Part shown: positions 1 through 7,223 of the stretch, one piece after another
Numbering within the stretch: position 1 is the first letter of the stretch
How the letters are laid out: the number at the start of each line of letters is the position of its first letter
NCBI GenBank assembly: GCA_905479505.1
Contig: CAJQMS010000108.1
Location: forward strand, 1 to 22,698
Length of the DNA stretch: 22,698 bases
DNA from: an uncultured Burkholderiales Genera incertae sedis bacterium
Lineage (GTDB): Bacteria > Pseudomonadota > Gammaproteobacteria > Burkholderiales > Eutrophovitaceae
Direction of reading: 5' to 3'
The notes under the pieces: generated by a model
The model's database searches: none
What the model was told of the DNA's origin: nothing
The model's input: the letters and a program-made list of their open reading frames with translations, nothing else
Made by a program: the position numbers and the translations under genes

Positions 1-568
1 ATTCAATATATTCGACGGGTAAAAATTTCAGTATTTCCTCTACTCTTTCCACATCAGCCCCAACCTGCTCTCCATCAAGGACCTTATGCTCTAACCGGCC
101 GCAAAGATGTGATCCCGTTACGATCTGAAGACAGCCATTGTTTCTGTTCGTTTGATCTAGTGCAACCATAACACTGGCTAGATGGGGAAATACGATACCG
201 TTATGGTACCAATAACCATAGTCTTGATGCCACTCCCAGGCGCCGCCTTCGCGAGGCTCTTTTGCTGTTAGTTTCGAGTGGTAGTGATATACCTCTCCAC
301 CCAATAGGGTTTCCATTGACTCGACAATTCGATGGCTTCTGGCCGCAAGACCATAAACACTGTCTCCAGGATGATTCCATGTCGCCATGAGTGTTTTTTT
401 TCCATTTGCATCATAGCGGTTGTATAGCGTTTTGTTTAAATTCGGATCACCCTCAATCGCGCTTCGTAAAATTGATATTTCTTCAAAGTCAAAAAGCCCT
501 TTGGCGATGAAATAACCGTCCTTTTTGAATTGAGAGATATTTGGTGGGGAAAGTTCAAAATGCGACAT
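1..568 (-). CDS. Phytanoyl-CoA dioxygenase (PhyH) family protein, partial (3' end outside window)
   Basis: The first 189 codons of a PhyH-family Fe(II)/2-oxoglutarate-dependent oxygenase, a family of soluble enzymes that hydroxylate small molecules. Visible are an N-terminal FKKDGYF stretch (residues 14-20), the iron-binding H-x-D motif at H114-Q-D116 inside WHQDYGYW, and the GSH...GR segment near 152-158 that is typical of the family. The distal iron-binding histidine and the 2-oxoglutarate-binding arginine normally lie further downstream and fall outside the window. The ATG at 568 follows a strong ribosome-binding site (AAGGAGGAGC). It is divergent from the HpsN-like dehydrogenase, with about 270 bp between. 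Substrate unknown: the family includes oxygenases acting on phytanoyl-CoA, ectoine and phosphonates. I see nothing that chooses among them, although the neighbour makes a small-metabolite substrate plausible. Confidence 0.85.
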   Translation of the reverse strand, partial: MSHFELSPPNISQFKKDGYFIAKGLFDFEEISILRSAIEGDPNLNKTLYNRYDANGKKTLMATWNHPGDSVYGLAARSHRIVESMETLLGGEVYHYHSKLTAKEPREGGAWEWHQDYGYWYHNGIVFPHLASVMVALDQTNRNNGCLQIVTGSHLCGRLEHKVLDGEQVGADVERVEEILKFLPVEYIE

Positions 569-716
569 CTGCTCCTCCTTGCGAAAAGTTCCCGACTAGA
601 TTAAGCCACTGTACCTGTATTTATAGCTTATTTGTCCTGTTCTAAAAAAAATCTTATCGCCTGAAAATGAAGGATTTCAAGCCTATTCTGGCGGCAAAAC
701 AGTGTTTTTGGCCTAA

Positions 717-730
717 TCAATATTAATTGA
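717..730. promoter_or_regulatory. Short inverted repeat in divergent promoter region
   Basis: TCAAT-ATTA-ATTGA, a perfect 5-bp-arm dyad in the AT-rich spacer between the divergent PhyH and HpsN-like genes. It could be a regulator half-site pair, but short dyads occur by chance in AT-rich DNA. Apart from this and the larger dyad at 784-811, I see no clear promoter hexamer pair in 569-841; a TTGACT at 735-740 has no good -10 partner. Confidence 0.2.
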
Positions 731-783
731 GCAATTGACTGATGGGAGTATACGGAAGAAAATAGCGGGTTGTTAAAGTGATT

Positions 784-811
784 GTCACTTAACGATTTAT
801 CGATAAGTGAC
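784..811. promoter_or_regulatory. 28-bp near-perfect dyad, candidate operator
   Basis: Arms GTCACTTA and TAAGTGAC enclose a second nested pair, CGAT and ATCG, around a central TT, with a single A/A mismatch between the nested arms. A further AGTGA-TTG-TCACT dyad (777-789) shares the left arm. The block ends about 30 bp upstream of the ATG at 842 and just before the ribosome-binding site AAGGGG (827-832). It is most simply an operator for a dimeric repressor such as a GntR- or LysR-family protein. It could instead form a hairpin in the 5' leader. No regulator gene is in the window. Confidence 0.5.
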
Positions 812-841
812 TGAAAATATGAGATTTAAGGGGCGCCTACG

Positions 842-2128
842 ATGGCAGTGTGGTTAAAAAAAGGTATTTCGGCAGAAGACGATGCGGCAGATGTCGCTGA
901 AATTCGTTCTGTCGTAGAGGACATATTAGCGGATATTGAAAAGTCTGGAGATAAAGCAGTTCGAAGCTTATCAAAAAGGTTTGACAAGTGGAATCCAAAA
1001 GACTTCAAGCTAAGTAAAGCTGAAATTGAAGATTGCATGAAGAGTCTTTCAAAACAGGTGATTGACGACATAAAATTTGCCCAAGCCCAGGTTCGTAATT
1101 TTGCTCAAATTCAAAGGGATGCGTTAAGGGACGTCGAGGTTGAGACGATGCCTGGCGTTGTTCTTGGTCACAAGAATATCCCGATTAATAGTGTTGGGTG
1201 TTATGTGCCAGGTGGTAAGTATCCTTTGGTCGCATCGGCGCACATGAGTATCGTGACAGCTAAGGTTGCGGGCGTTAAAAGAATAATCGCCTGTGCTCCG
1301 CCCTATAAAGGCAGTCCGCACCCGGCTATTGTTACGGCAATGCACCTAGCAGGTGCCACTGAAATTTATGCGTTGGGCGGCGTTCAAGCAATCGGGGCGA
1401 TGGCGTTAGGAACAGCTTCAATAAAGCCGGTAGATATGATCGCGGGTCCAGGAAATGCATTTGTTGCTGAAGCAAAGAGGCAATTATCTGGGCGTGTCGG
1501 CATAGATTTGTTTGCCGGTCCTACCGAGACGTTAATTATTGCTGACGACGCTGTGGACGGAGAGATTTGTGCTACCGACCTTTTGGGTCAGGCCGAACAT
1601 GGACCAAATTCCCCGGCGATCCTTTTAACAACATCTCGTCGCTTGACGGAGGATACGGTAAAGCAGATAGAGAAACAGTTGCTAGTGCTCTCCACAGCAG
1701 ATATAGCTGGCCAAGCCTGGAAAAATTATGGCCAGGTCATTTTGTGCAAAGATAATGCCGAGATGGTTAAAGAAGCCGATCGAATCGCGTCTGAACATGT
1801 CCAGGTAATGACTAAAAATAATGATTATTTTTTGAATAATTTGACGAATTATGGTGCGTTATTTTTAGGCCCGGAGACGAATGTTTCCTATGGGGACAAA
1901 GTGATCGGCACCAACCATACTCTCCCCACCCGAAAGGCAGCTCGGTATACAGGGGGCCTGTGGGTAGGGAAATTCATCAAAACATGCACCTATCAGAGGG
2001 TAAAACCAGAAGCTTCAGCCATGGTCGGAGAATATTGCTCCAGGCTTTGTGATGTAGAGGGTTTTGCGGGCCATAAAGCCCAGGCTGATATTCGAGTTCG
2101 GCGTTACGGGCACAAGCGAGTTGCTTAG
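842..2128 (+). CDS. Histidinol dehydrogenase-fold enzyme, HpsN (sulfopropanediol 3-dehydrogenase) type
   Basis: A 428-residue NAD- and zinc-dependent dehydrogenase of the HisD superfamily. All the metal and catalytic positions of HisD are present at the expected spacing: Q250 and H253 (GQAEHGP), E318-H319 (ASEHVQV), D352 (SYGDKV) and H411 (GFAGHKA). Cofactor-site motifs AGPGNAFVAEAK (201-212) and DLFAGPTE (222-229) are intact. The N-terminus MAVWLKKGIS and the TGGLWVGKFIKTCTYQ segment (370-385) resemble the catabolic HpsN group rather than biosynthetic HisD, and no other his gene is nearby. HpsN oxidises 2,3-dihydroxypropane-1-sulfonate to sulfolactate in two NAD-dependent steps. That substrate is inferred, because the partner genes hpsO and hpsP are not in the window. 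The start is supported by AAGGGG nine bases upstream. Confidence 0.75.
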   Translation: MAVWLKKGISAEDDAADVAEIRSVVEDILADIEKSGDKAVRSLSKRFDKWNPKDFKLSKAEIEDCMKSLSKQVIDDIKFAQAQVRNFAQIQRDALRDVEVETMPGVVLGHKNIPINSVGCYVPGGKYPLVASAHMSIVTAKVAGVKRIIACAPPYKGSPHPAIVTAMHLAGATEIYALGGVQAIGAMALGTASIKPVDMIAGPGNAFVAEAKRQLSGRVGIDLFAGPTETLIIADDAVDGEICATDLLGQAEHGPNSPAILLTTSRRLTEDTVKQIEKQLLVLSTADIAGQAWKNYGQVILCKDNAEMVKEADRIASEHVQVMTKNNDYFLNNLTNYGALFLGPETNVSYGDKVIGTNHTLPTRKAARYTGGLWVGKFIKTCTYQRVKPEASAMVGEYCSRLCDVEGFAGHKAQADIRVRRYGHKRVA

Positions 2129-2196
2129 CGGAACAAGCTGGATACGCGGGCATGCCAAGTAATCCTTAGTTCATCCAACTCAAGCATCATATTCGC

Positions 2197-3867
2197 ATGG
2201 AAGGTACGCAAAAAATAGTCACCCCAAGGCCAGCTGCTACGGTAATCCTTATCCGAGATGGCCACTCCGGCCTTGAGGTCTTGTTGGGAGAGAAAACCAG
2301 TAAGGTCAATTTTGCAGCTGGCGCTTTCGTGTTTCCTGGAGGTGCCGTTGATGGAGATGACCGTCGGGAAAATTTTCTTTTAAAAAGTACCTTGACTGAC
2401 TCGGAGGCTGCTCAGCATCTTGGACTCTCAGAGGGTGCGATCAACTATTGGATTGCCGCAATACGTGAGTGTTTTGAGGAGGTGGGTATTCTTTACGCAA
2501 ACTATTCGGAAGACTCAAAAAAATCTCAAAATGACCTCGCTATGTTTCGGTCAGAAAAAAGAGATGAATTAGCTCGCGGAGAAATTAATTTCCATCAGGC
2601 TCTTAAAGAAGAAAACCTCCAATTAGAGATTGATAAATTACAGTATTTCAGTCGCTGGGTCACTCATGCTGGAAGCCCAAGACGTTACGATACAAGATTT
2701 TTTATTGCCCGAATGCCTGAGGGGCAATCGGCTCAACATGATGGTGGTGAACTGGTGGACCATCGTTGGTTAACGCCGAACGAGGCGCTTAAGCTGAGTG
2801 GTGAAGGTAAATTAAATCTAATGTTTCCTACTCAAAAGACAATTGAAAAATTGGCGGAATTTTCAGAGGTAGAGGACGCGTTAAATTATGCCCGCTCTAA
2901 TCTTCCGGTCACTCCCATGACGCCTCGAGTGTCAATTGGGTCCGAGGGCAATAAACTCCTTTTACCGGGAGATTACGCTTACGCGGAAGCAGGAAAACTA
3001 GACCCTAGGCAATTGGGGACGGTCTCATATGAAATTAAAGCTGGGGAGCCAGTGCAGCTAGATAGGAGGGTAATCAGATTGACCGCTCCTAATCCTAGTG
3101 TGATGACTGGTCCCGGCACAAATACGTACATTATTGGCGATCACGTCGAGGGGTTTGTGGTGATTGATCCTGGTCCGCGCGATCAGAGCCATATCGACCT
3201 AATTAAGGACCTTACTTCAAGCCAAATTAAATCTATTTTTTGTACGCACACCCATGCAGATCACTCGCCAGGAGCTCAACTTTTAAGTAGTCAGCTGGGC
3301 GTCAGCGTAATAGGTCGATTGCCCACATATTCAGACAGGCAGGACCAGTCTTTCCAGCCTGAAAAACAGCCCAATAACGGAGATAAGTTGAATTTAGGCG
3401 CATTATCGTTTTCAGTCGTTCATACGCCAGGCCATGCGTCGAACCACTTATGTTTTTTATTTCACGAAGCAAGTATGTTGTTCACTGGAGATCATATTAT
3501 GCAAGGCTCGACCGTTGTGATTAATCCGCCAGACGGCGATATGACCGATTACTTCGACTCGCTTCACCGTTTATATGATCATCAGTTTGACTGGATAGCT
3601 CCTGGGCACGGATTTTTGATGGATAATCCGCATGAGGTGATTGATCGTTTATTAATCCACCGTCAAAAAAGAGAGATGAAAATATTTAACGCTTTACTTT
3701 CTTCCGGCGAAGGAACATTAGATGATTTAGTAGTCCATGCTTATGATGATGTGGATGAGCAGCTATATCCTCTTGCTAAGCGTTCTTTGCTTGCGCATTT
3801 AATCAAACTCTTAAAAGAGGGCCGAGTGAGTGAGAGCGGAGAAAATTGGAAGGTCGTTAGTAAATAG
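2197..3867 (+). CDS. Nudix hydrolase-metallo-beta-lactamase fusion protein
   Basis: A 556-residue two-domain hydrolase. Residues 10-235 are a Nudix domain of the NUDT7/NUDT19 (CoA-pyrophosphatase-like) style: FPGGAVDGDD (46-55) followed by a Nudix-box core RECFEEVG (90-97), with an insert between the usual G and the REUXEE part. Residues 288-480 are a metallo-beta-lactamase fold with the complete dinuclear metal site: H351-x-H353-x-D355-H356, H413 (TPGH), D432 (TGD) and H471 (PGHG). A C-terminal helical segment (about 485-556) resembles the winged-helix tail of LACTB2-type proteins. Substrate unknown; a CoA or acyl-CoA derivative is a reasonable guess from the Nudix side. No clear ribosome-binding site precedes the ATG, so the start is moderately secure. 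It lies 68 bp after the HpsN-like gene and is convergent with the MFS gene. Confidence 0.85.
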   Translation: MEGTQKIVTPRPAATVILIRDGHSGLEVLLGEKTSKVNFAAGAFVFPGGAVDGDDRRENFLLKSTLTDSEAAQHLGLSEGAINYWIAAIRECFEEVGILYANYSEDSKKSQNDLAMFRSEKRDELARGEINFHQALKEENLQLEIDKLQYFSRWVTHAGSPRRYDTRFFIARMPEGQSAQHDGGELVDHRWLTPNEALKLSGEGKLNLMFPTQKTIEKLAEFSEVEDALNYARSNLPVTPMTPRVSIGSEGNKLLLPGDYAYAEAGKLDPRQLGTVSYEIKAGEPVQLDRRVIRLTAPNPSVMTGPGTNTYIIGDHVEGFVVIDPGPRDQSHIDLIKDLTSSQIKSIFCTHTHADHSPGAQLLSSQLGVSVIGRLPTYSDRQDQSFQPEKQPNNGDKLNLGALSFSVVHTPGHASNHLCFLFHEASMLFTGDHIMQGSTVVINPPDGDMTDYFDSLHRLYDHQFDWIAPGHGFLMDNPHEVIDRLLIHRQKREMKIFNALLSSGEGTLDDLVVHAYDDVDEQLYPLAKRSLLAHLIKLLKEGRVSESGENWKVVSK

Positions 3868-3891
3868 AGACCACTGACGGCGAAACGAACG

Positions 3892-5049
3892 TTAAGCGTT
3901 GAGGTGTTTTCTTTTTTTTATAGCTAAAATAACTCCACCCGCCGCTAAACTGGAAATAATCCAAAAAATTGCAGATGTTCCTAATGCAGTTCCAAATGCT
4001 CCAAAAATTAAAGGCAGTATTACTTGACTGGCATGAATGATCGTAAGCCTTAATCCCAAAGCTTCGGCAACTCGCCCTTCGGGAGCGGTTGTATGCACGA
4101 GCGTCATAATAGTTGGTTGTGCAGCGCCTAGCCCCAAACCTAAAGCGAAGGCTATGAGCAGAAACAATAAATATGTCTCCAGGAAAGGAAAGATAAAAAA
4201 GCAGACTGTCGAACATGCAAGGGTAGCAATAAGCATTTGCCACTCGGTTGCAATTTTCGCTAATAATGGCATTAGCATCCGAATACTAAAAGTCGCCAAG
4301 TAAAATGCGCCTAAGATGAATCCGATTTTTGATGCAGAAAGTCCGACTTTTGATCCATGGAGGGGCACTACAAAATTTTGCAAATCCCAGCACATTGAAA
4401 TTAACCCTGTAACGATTAGTACATCTCTAAGTTCTTTGTGTTGGAATAACTGAAATGGGCTAGCGGCCTTATGAATTATTGTATCCTTGGGTTTAATCCT
4501 TACTATTTTTTTCGAGAAAAATAGCAATATGGCCGCACATAAAGAGACTCCCAAAGGTAGTAGAAATGAGGTGCGGTGGGAGAAACTATCGATGATTAGT
4601 CCTCCGAGGACGGGTCCTGAAAACCCTGACATTGAGACGCCCATAGCAAACCATGAAAAAACGAGGGTCCTTTTTTCCGGCTTACTTAGCGCTCCGATGT
4701 GATGCTGCATTGATAGGATTGACAACGTGAATCCTGTACCGACTAACGTGGCAGCGACTAATAATGGAGCCAAATCAGCTGTTTCGAAGGAAAACAAAAG
4801 TGGTAAGGATGCACCAATGCCGGTTAGCATAATTCCAATAGTTGTTGGCAAAAATGGTCCTTCAGTATCTATCCATTTTCCTATCCGGACCGAGATCAAC
4901 ATCGGTATGATTGAAAATAAAGATAATATGACTCCAATGGTGAATGTAGACGCGCCTCTATCGATCGCGTAGAGAGATACAGAGAAACGAGTGGAGATGA
5001 AGGCTAGGTGACAAAGAATTGAAATCGAAATAAATCGGACTAGTAGCAT
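3892..5049 (-). CDS. MFS family transporter
   Basis: A 385-residue hydrophobic protein of the major facilitator superfamily, of the usual length for a 12-helix permease. The loop after the second helix contains RIGKWIDTEGP, a form of the MFS A-motif (G-x-x-x-D-x-x-G). A second loop with KPEKRT follows the fourth-fifth helix region, and long hydrophobic segments alternate with short charged loops to the C-terminal KKRKHLNA. It sits in the inner membrane as a proton-coupled importer or exporter. The rhodanese gene lies 30 bp upstream on the same strand, so the two are probably co-transcribed. Substrate cannot be read from the sequence; an exporter of the drug-efflux-like group or a catabolite importer are both possible. 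Confidence 0.85.
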   Translation of the reverse strand: MLLVRFISISILCHLAFISTRFSVSLYAIDRGASTFTIGVILSLFSIIPMLISVRIGKWIDTEGPFLPTTIGIMLTGIGASLPLLFSFETADLAPLLVAATLVGTGFTLSILSMQHHIGALSKPEKRTLVFSWFAMGVSMSGFSGPVLGGLIIDSFSHRTSFLLPLGVSLCAAILLFFSKKIVRIKPKDTIIHKAASPFQLFQHKELRDVLIVTGLISMCWDLQNFVVPLHGSKVGLSASKIGFILGAFYLATFSIRMLMPLLAKIATEWQMLIATLACSTVCFFIFPFLETYLLFLLIAFALGLGLGAAQPTIMTLVHTTAPEGRVAEALGLRLTIIHASQVILPLIFGAFGTALGTSAIFWIISSLAAGGVILAIKKRKHLNA

Positions 5050-5079
5050 AGCGTCCCCGATTTAAAACTAAACGAGAGA

Positions 5080-5484
5080 TTATTTAGAATTTTGATGTCC
5101 AGCTGAAAGCATCAGGAGATAACCGCCATTGACAACGGGTACAGCTCGATACCCAAGATTATTCATATATTTGGTTGCTGCAATAGCTCTTCCTCCTTGG
5201 GAGCAGTAAACCACAATAGCCTGGTTATGGTCAGGAGCCACCTCGGACAACTTATTTTTAAAGTCTTTTAGTGGTAGATGTGTCGCACCTTTAATATGAC
5301 CATCATCCCATTCCTTTTGAGTTCGTACATCAATTAATAAAATATCATCAAGATTAAGTTGGATGGTTTCTGATGGCTTTAATATGGTCCGCTTCGTGAC
5401 ATCAATTTGATCTGCGAAAGTATTGCTTATAAACGATAAGCTGCACATGGCAAAACACAAAGTTTTTATTGAGAGGAATTTCAT
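5080..5484 (-). CDS. Secreted rhodanese-like domain protein
   Basis: A 134-residue protein with an N-terminal signal peptide (hydrophobic core about residues 6-20, probable cleavage after TFA24) and a single rhodanese domain. The domain shows DVRTQKEWDDGHIKGA (52-67) and the active-site loop YCSQGGRA (93-100), with C94 as the sulfur-carrying cysteine. Single-domain periplasmic rhodaneses move sulfane sulfur or act in redox reactions; the acceptor is unknown. The ribosome-binding site AGGCGG lies upstream of the ATG. It is followed after 30 bp by the MFS gene. The mmsA-like gene ends 146 bp upstream on the same strand, so read-through from that operon is possible but not shown. Confidence 0.85.
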   Translation of the reverse strand: MKFLSIKTLCFAMCSLSFISNTFADQIDVTKRTILKPSETIQLNLDDILLIDVRTQKEWDDGHIKGATHLPLKDFKNKLSEVAPDHNQAIVVYCSQGGRAIAATKYMNNLGYRAVPVVNGGYLLMLSAGHQNSK

Positions 5485-5630
5485 TGAGACACCGCCTAAC
5501 TTGAGTGTAAATTAGCCCTATTACTAACTTCAATTTATTTGAGTCGTGACTAAGGATTCTTTGTCAGGATTTAATTTTCGCAGACCTTTTGTATATGAAA
5601 TTACAAACTCGTCTTATATTTTTATAACGT

Positions 5631-7124
5631 TTATTTCATAACTGGCATTGTAAATTCTGCGTTTCCCTTCACGCCTGTTGGCCATCGGGTGGTCACCGTT
5701 TTAAGATGAGTGTAGAACCTCACTCCCTCCGGGCCATACGCATAGTGATCTCCAAATAATGAGCGCTTCCAGCCTCCGAAGCTATGGAACGCAACCGGCA
5801 CTGGAATCGGAATATTTACGCCGACCATGCCGACTTTGATCTGAGATGAAAACTCTCGGGCTGTATGACCATCTCTAGTGAATAGTGATACGCCGTTTCC
5901 AAACTCGTGGTCATTAATCAGTTGGACTGCAGTATCAAAGTCATCGACTCTCACGATGGAGAGAACAGGCCCAAAAATTTCCTCTTTGTATATGGTCATG
6001 TCCGACGTTACATGGTCGAAAAGACACCCGCCAAGGAAAAATCCATTTTCGTGTTCAGGTACAAGAGTGTCTCTGCCGTCTGCTTTGAGGTGTGCGCCTT
6101 CTTTGATTCCAGTCTCGATATAACTCTTAACTTTTTCTAAGTGAGCGCTAGTAACTAAGGGTCCCATATCCGGTTCATTGATCGCACCATTGCCTACTCT
6201 GAGTTCAGCAATGCGTTCAATAAGTTTTTCTACCAACACATCGGCGACGTCACCTACAACGACCCCTACAGAAATTGCCATACATCGCTCACCTGCTGAT
6301 CCATATGCGGCTCCCATTAAAGCATCGACCGCTTGGTCTATATCCGCATCCGGCATTACAACTAAGTGATTTTTTGCACCGCCAAGTGCTTGTATGCGCT
6401 TTCCGTGATGCGTCCCAGTGCGATAAACATATTCCGCAATTGGAGTAGATCCAACAAAGCTGACGGCTGAAATCCTTGGATCACTCAATAAGGTATCAAC
6501 CGCAGTCTTGTCGCCTTGAACAACATTAAATACTCCGTCAGGTAAACCTGCCTGTTTCAATAAGTCCGCCATGAAAATACTAGCTGAAGGGTCTTTTTCT
6601 GAGGGCTTTAAGATGAAGGTGTTGCCACAAGCGATCGCCATTGGGAACATCCACATGGGTACCATGACCGGAAAATTAAATGGTGTAATTCCCGCACACA
6701 CACCTAATGGTTGCCGAACTGAGTAACTGTCAATACCTGTACCAACTTGCTCGGTATAGTCGCCCTTCAGTAATTGTGGTATCCCGCAGGCGAACTCAAC
6801 AACTTCTAAGCCTCTCGCAATTTCACCTTTTGCGTCGGAGATTACTTTTCCGTGTTCGCTGGTTATGATTGAAGCGAGTTCATCTATATTTTTTTCTAAT
6901 AATTCCTTAAATTTAAACATCACGCGTGCGCGCTTTAAAGGCGGGGTCTTTGACCATGAATTTAGAGCTTCAGTCGCGGCGGTGATTGCTATCTCAGTTT
7001 CCTGTGCCGACGCCAATGCCACGTGTGCAGTTATCTCTCCAGAAGCTGGATTGAATACGTCGACAGTGTTTTTATTTTGTCCACGGAAATGTTCACCATT
7101 GATAAAGTGATCTATGACTCGCAT
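5631..7124 (-). CDS. mmsA: CoA-acylating methylmalonate-semialdehyde dehydrogenase
   Basis: A 497-residue aldehyde dehydrogenase of the MmsA/IolA group, cytoplasmic. It oxidatively decarboxylates malonate semialdehyde or methylmalonate semialdehyde to acetyl-CoA or propionyl-CoA with NAD and CoA. The group signature GSAGERCMA (275-283) contains the catalytic cysteine C281. The oxyanion asparagine is N150 in PFNFPVMVP, and FVGSTPIA (223-230) forms the cofactor turn. The usual aldehyde-dehydrogenase glutamate at the ELGG position is replaced, as normal for this CoA-dependent group: ALGGAKNH (246-253). Full length. GAGGA precedes the ATG by about 10 bases. The upstream genes are an M81 peptidase and a beta-alanine:pyruvate-type aminotransferase, whose product malonate semialdehyde is a natural substrate here. 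Confidence 0.93.
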   Translation of the reverse strand: MRVIDHFINGEHFRGQNKNTVDVFNPASGEITAHVALASAQETEIAITAATEALNSWSKTPPLKRARVMFKFKELLEKNIDELASIITSEHGKVISDAKGEIARGLEVVEFACGIPQLLKGDYTEQVGTGIDSYSVRQPLGVCAGITPFNFPVMVPMWMFPMAIACGNTFILKPSEKDPSASIFMADLLKQAGLPDGVFNVVQGDKTAVDTLLSDPRISAVSFVGSTPIAEYVYRTGTHHGKRIQALGGAKNHLVVMPDADIDQAVDALMGAAYGSAGERCMAISVGVVVGDVADVLVEKLIERIAELRVGNGAINEPDMGPLVTSAHLEKVKSYIETGIKEGAHLKADGRDTLVPEHENGFFLGGCLFDHVTSDMTIYKEEIFGPVLSIVRVDDFDTAVQLINDHEFGNGVSLFTRDGHTAREFSSQIKVGMVGVNIPIPVPVAFHSFGGWKRSLFGDHYAYGPEGVRFYTHLKTVTTRWPTGVKGNAEFTMPVMK

Positions 7125-7223
7125 GCGTAATGTTCCTCGGTGATGAAGATAATGATAAAGAATTATTTTAACTGTTTTTTTTTCTTGTTTTTAAAATAAG
7201 GCGATGTTGCCCCGAGCAGATCA

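Noticed and set aside
842..2128. Annotation as biosynthetic histidinol dehydrogenase (hisD)
   Set aside because: No his neighbours, and the N-terminus and the TGGLWVGKF segment look like the catabolic HpsN-type group; kept as HpsN-like without a symbol.
3880..3920. AACG...CGTT hairpin followed by a T-rich run, considered as terminator of the Nudix-MBL gene
   Set aside because: The stem is only about 4 bp and the T-run is explained by lysine codons at the end of the MFS gene on the other strand.
3857..4243. 128-codon open frame on the minus strand overlapping the MFS gene's 3' end
   Set aside because: It lies in another frame of the clearly coding MFS gene, starts inside it, has unlikely composition (many Cys, Tyr, Arg, Ser) and no ribosome-binding site.
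7125..7223. Possible terminator between the M81 and mmsA genes
   Set aside because: A GGC/GCC stem of 3 bp near a T-rich run is too weak, and the gene functions suggest read-through.
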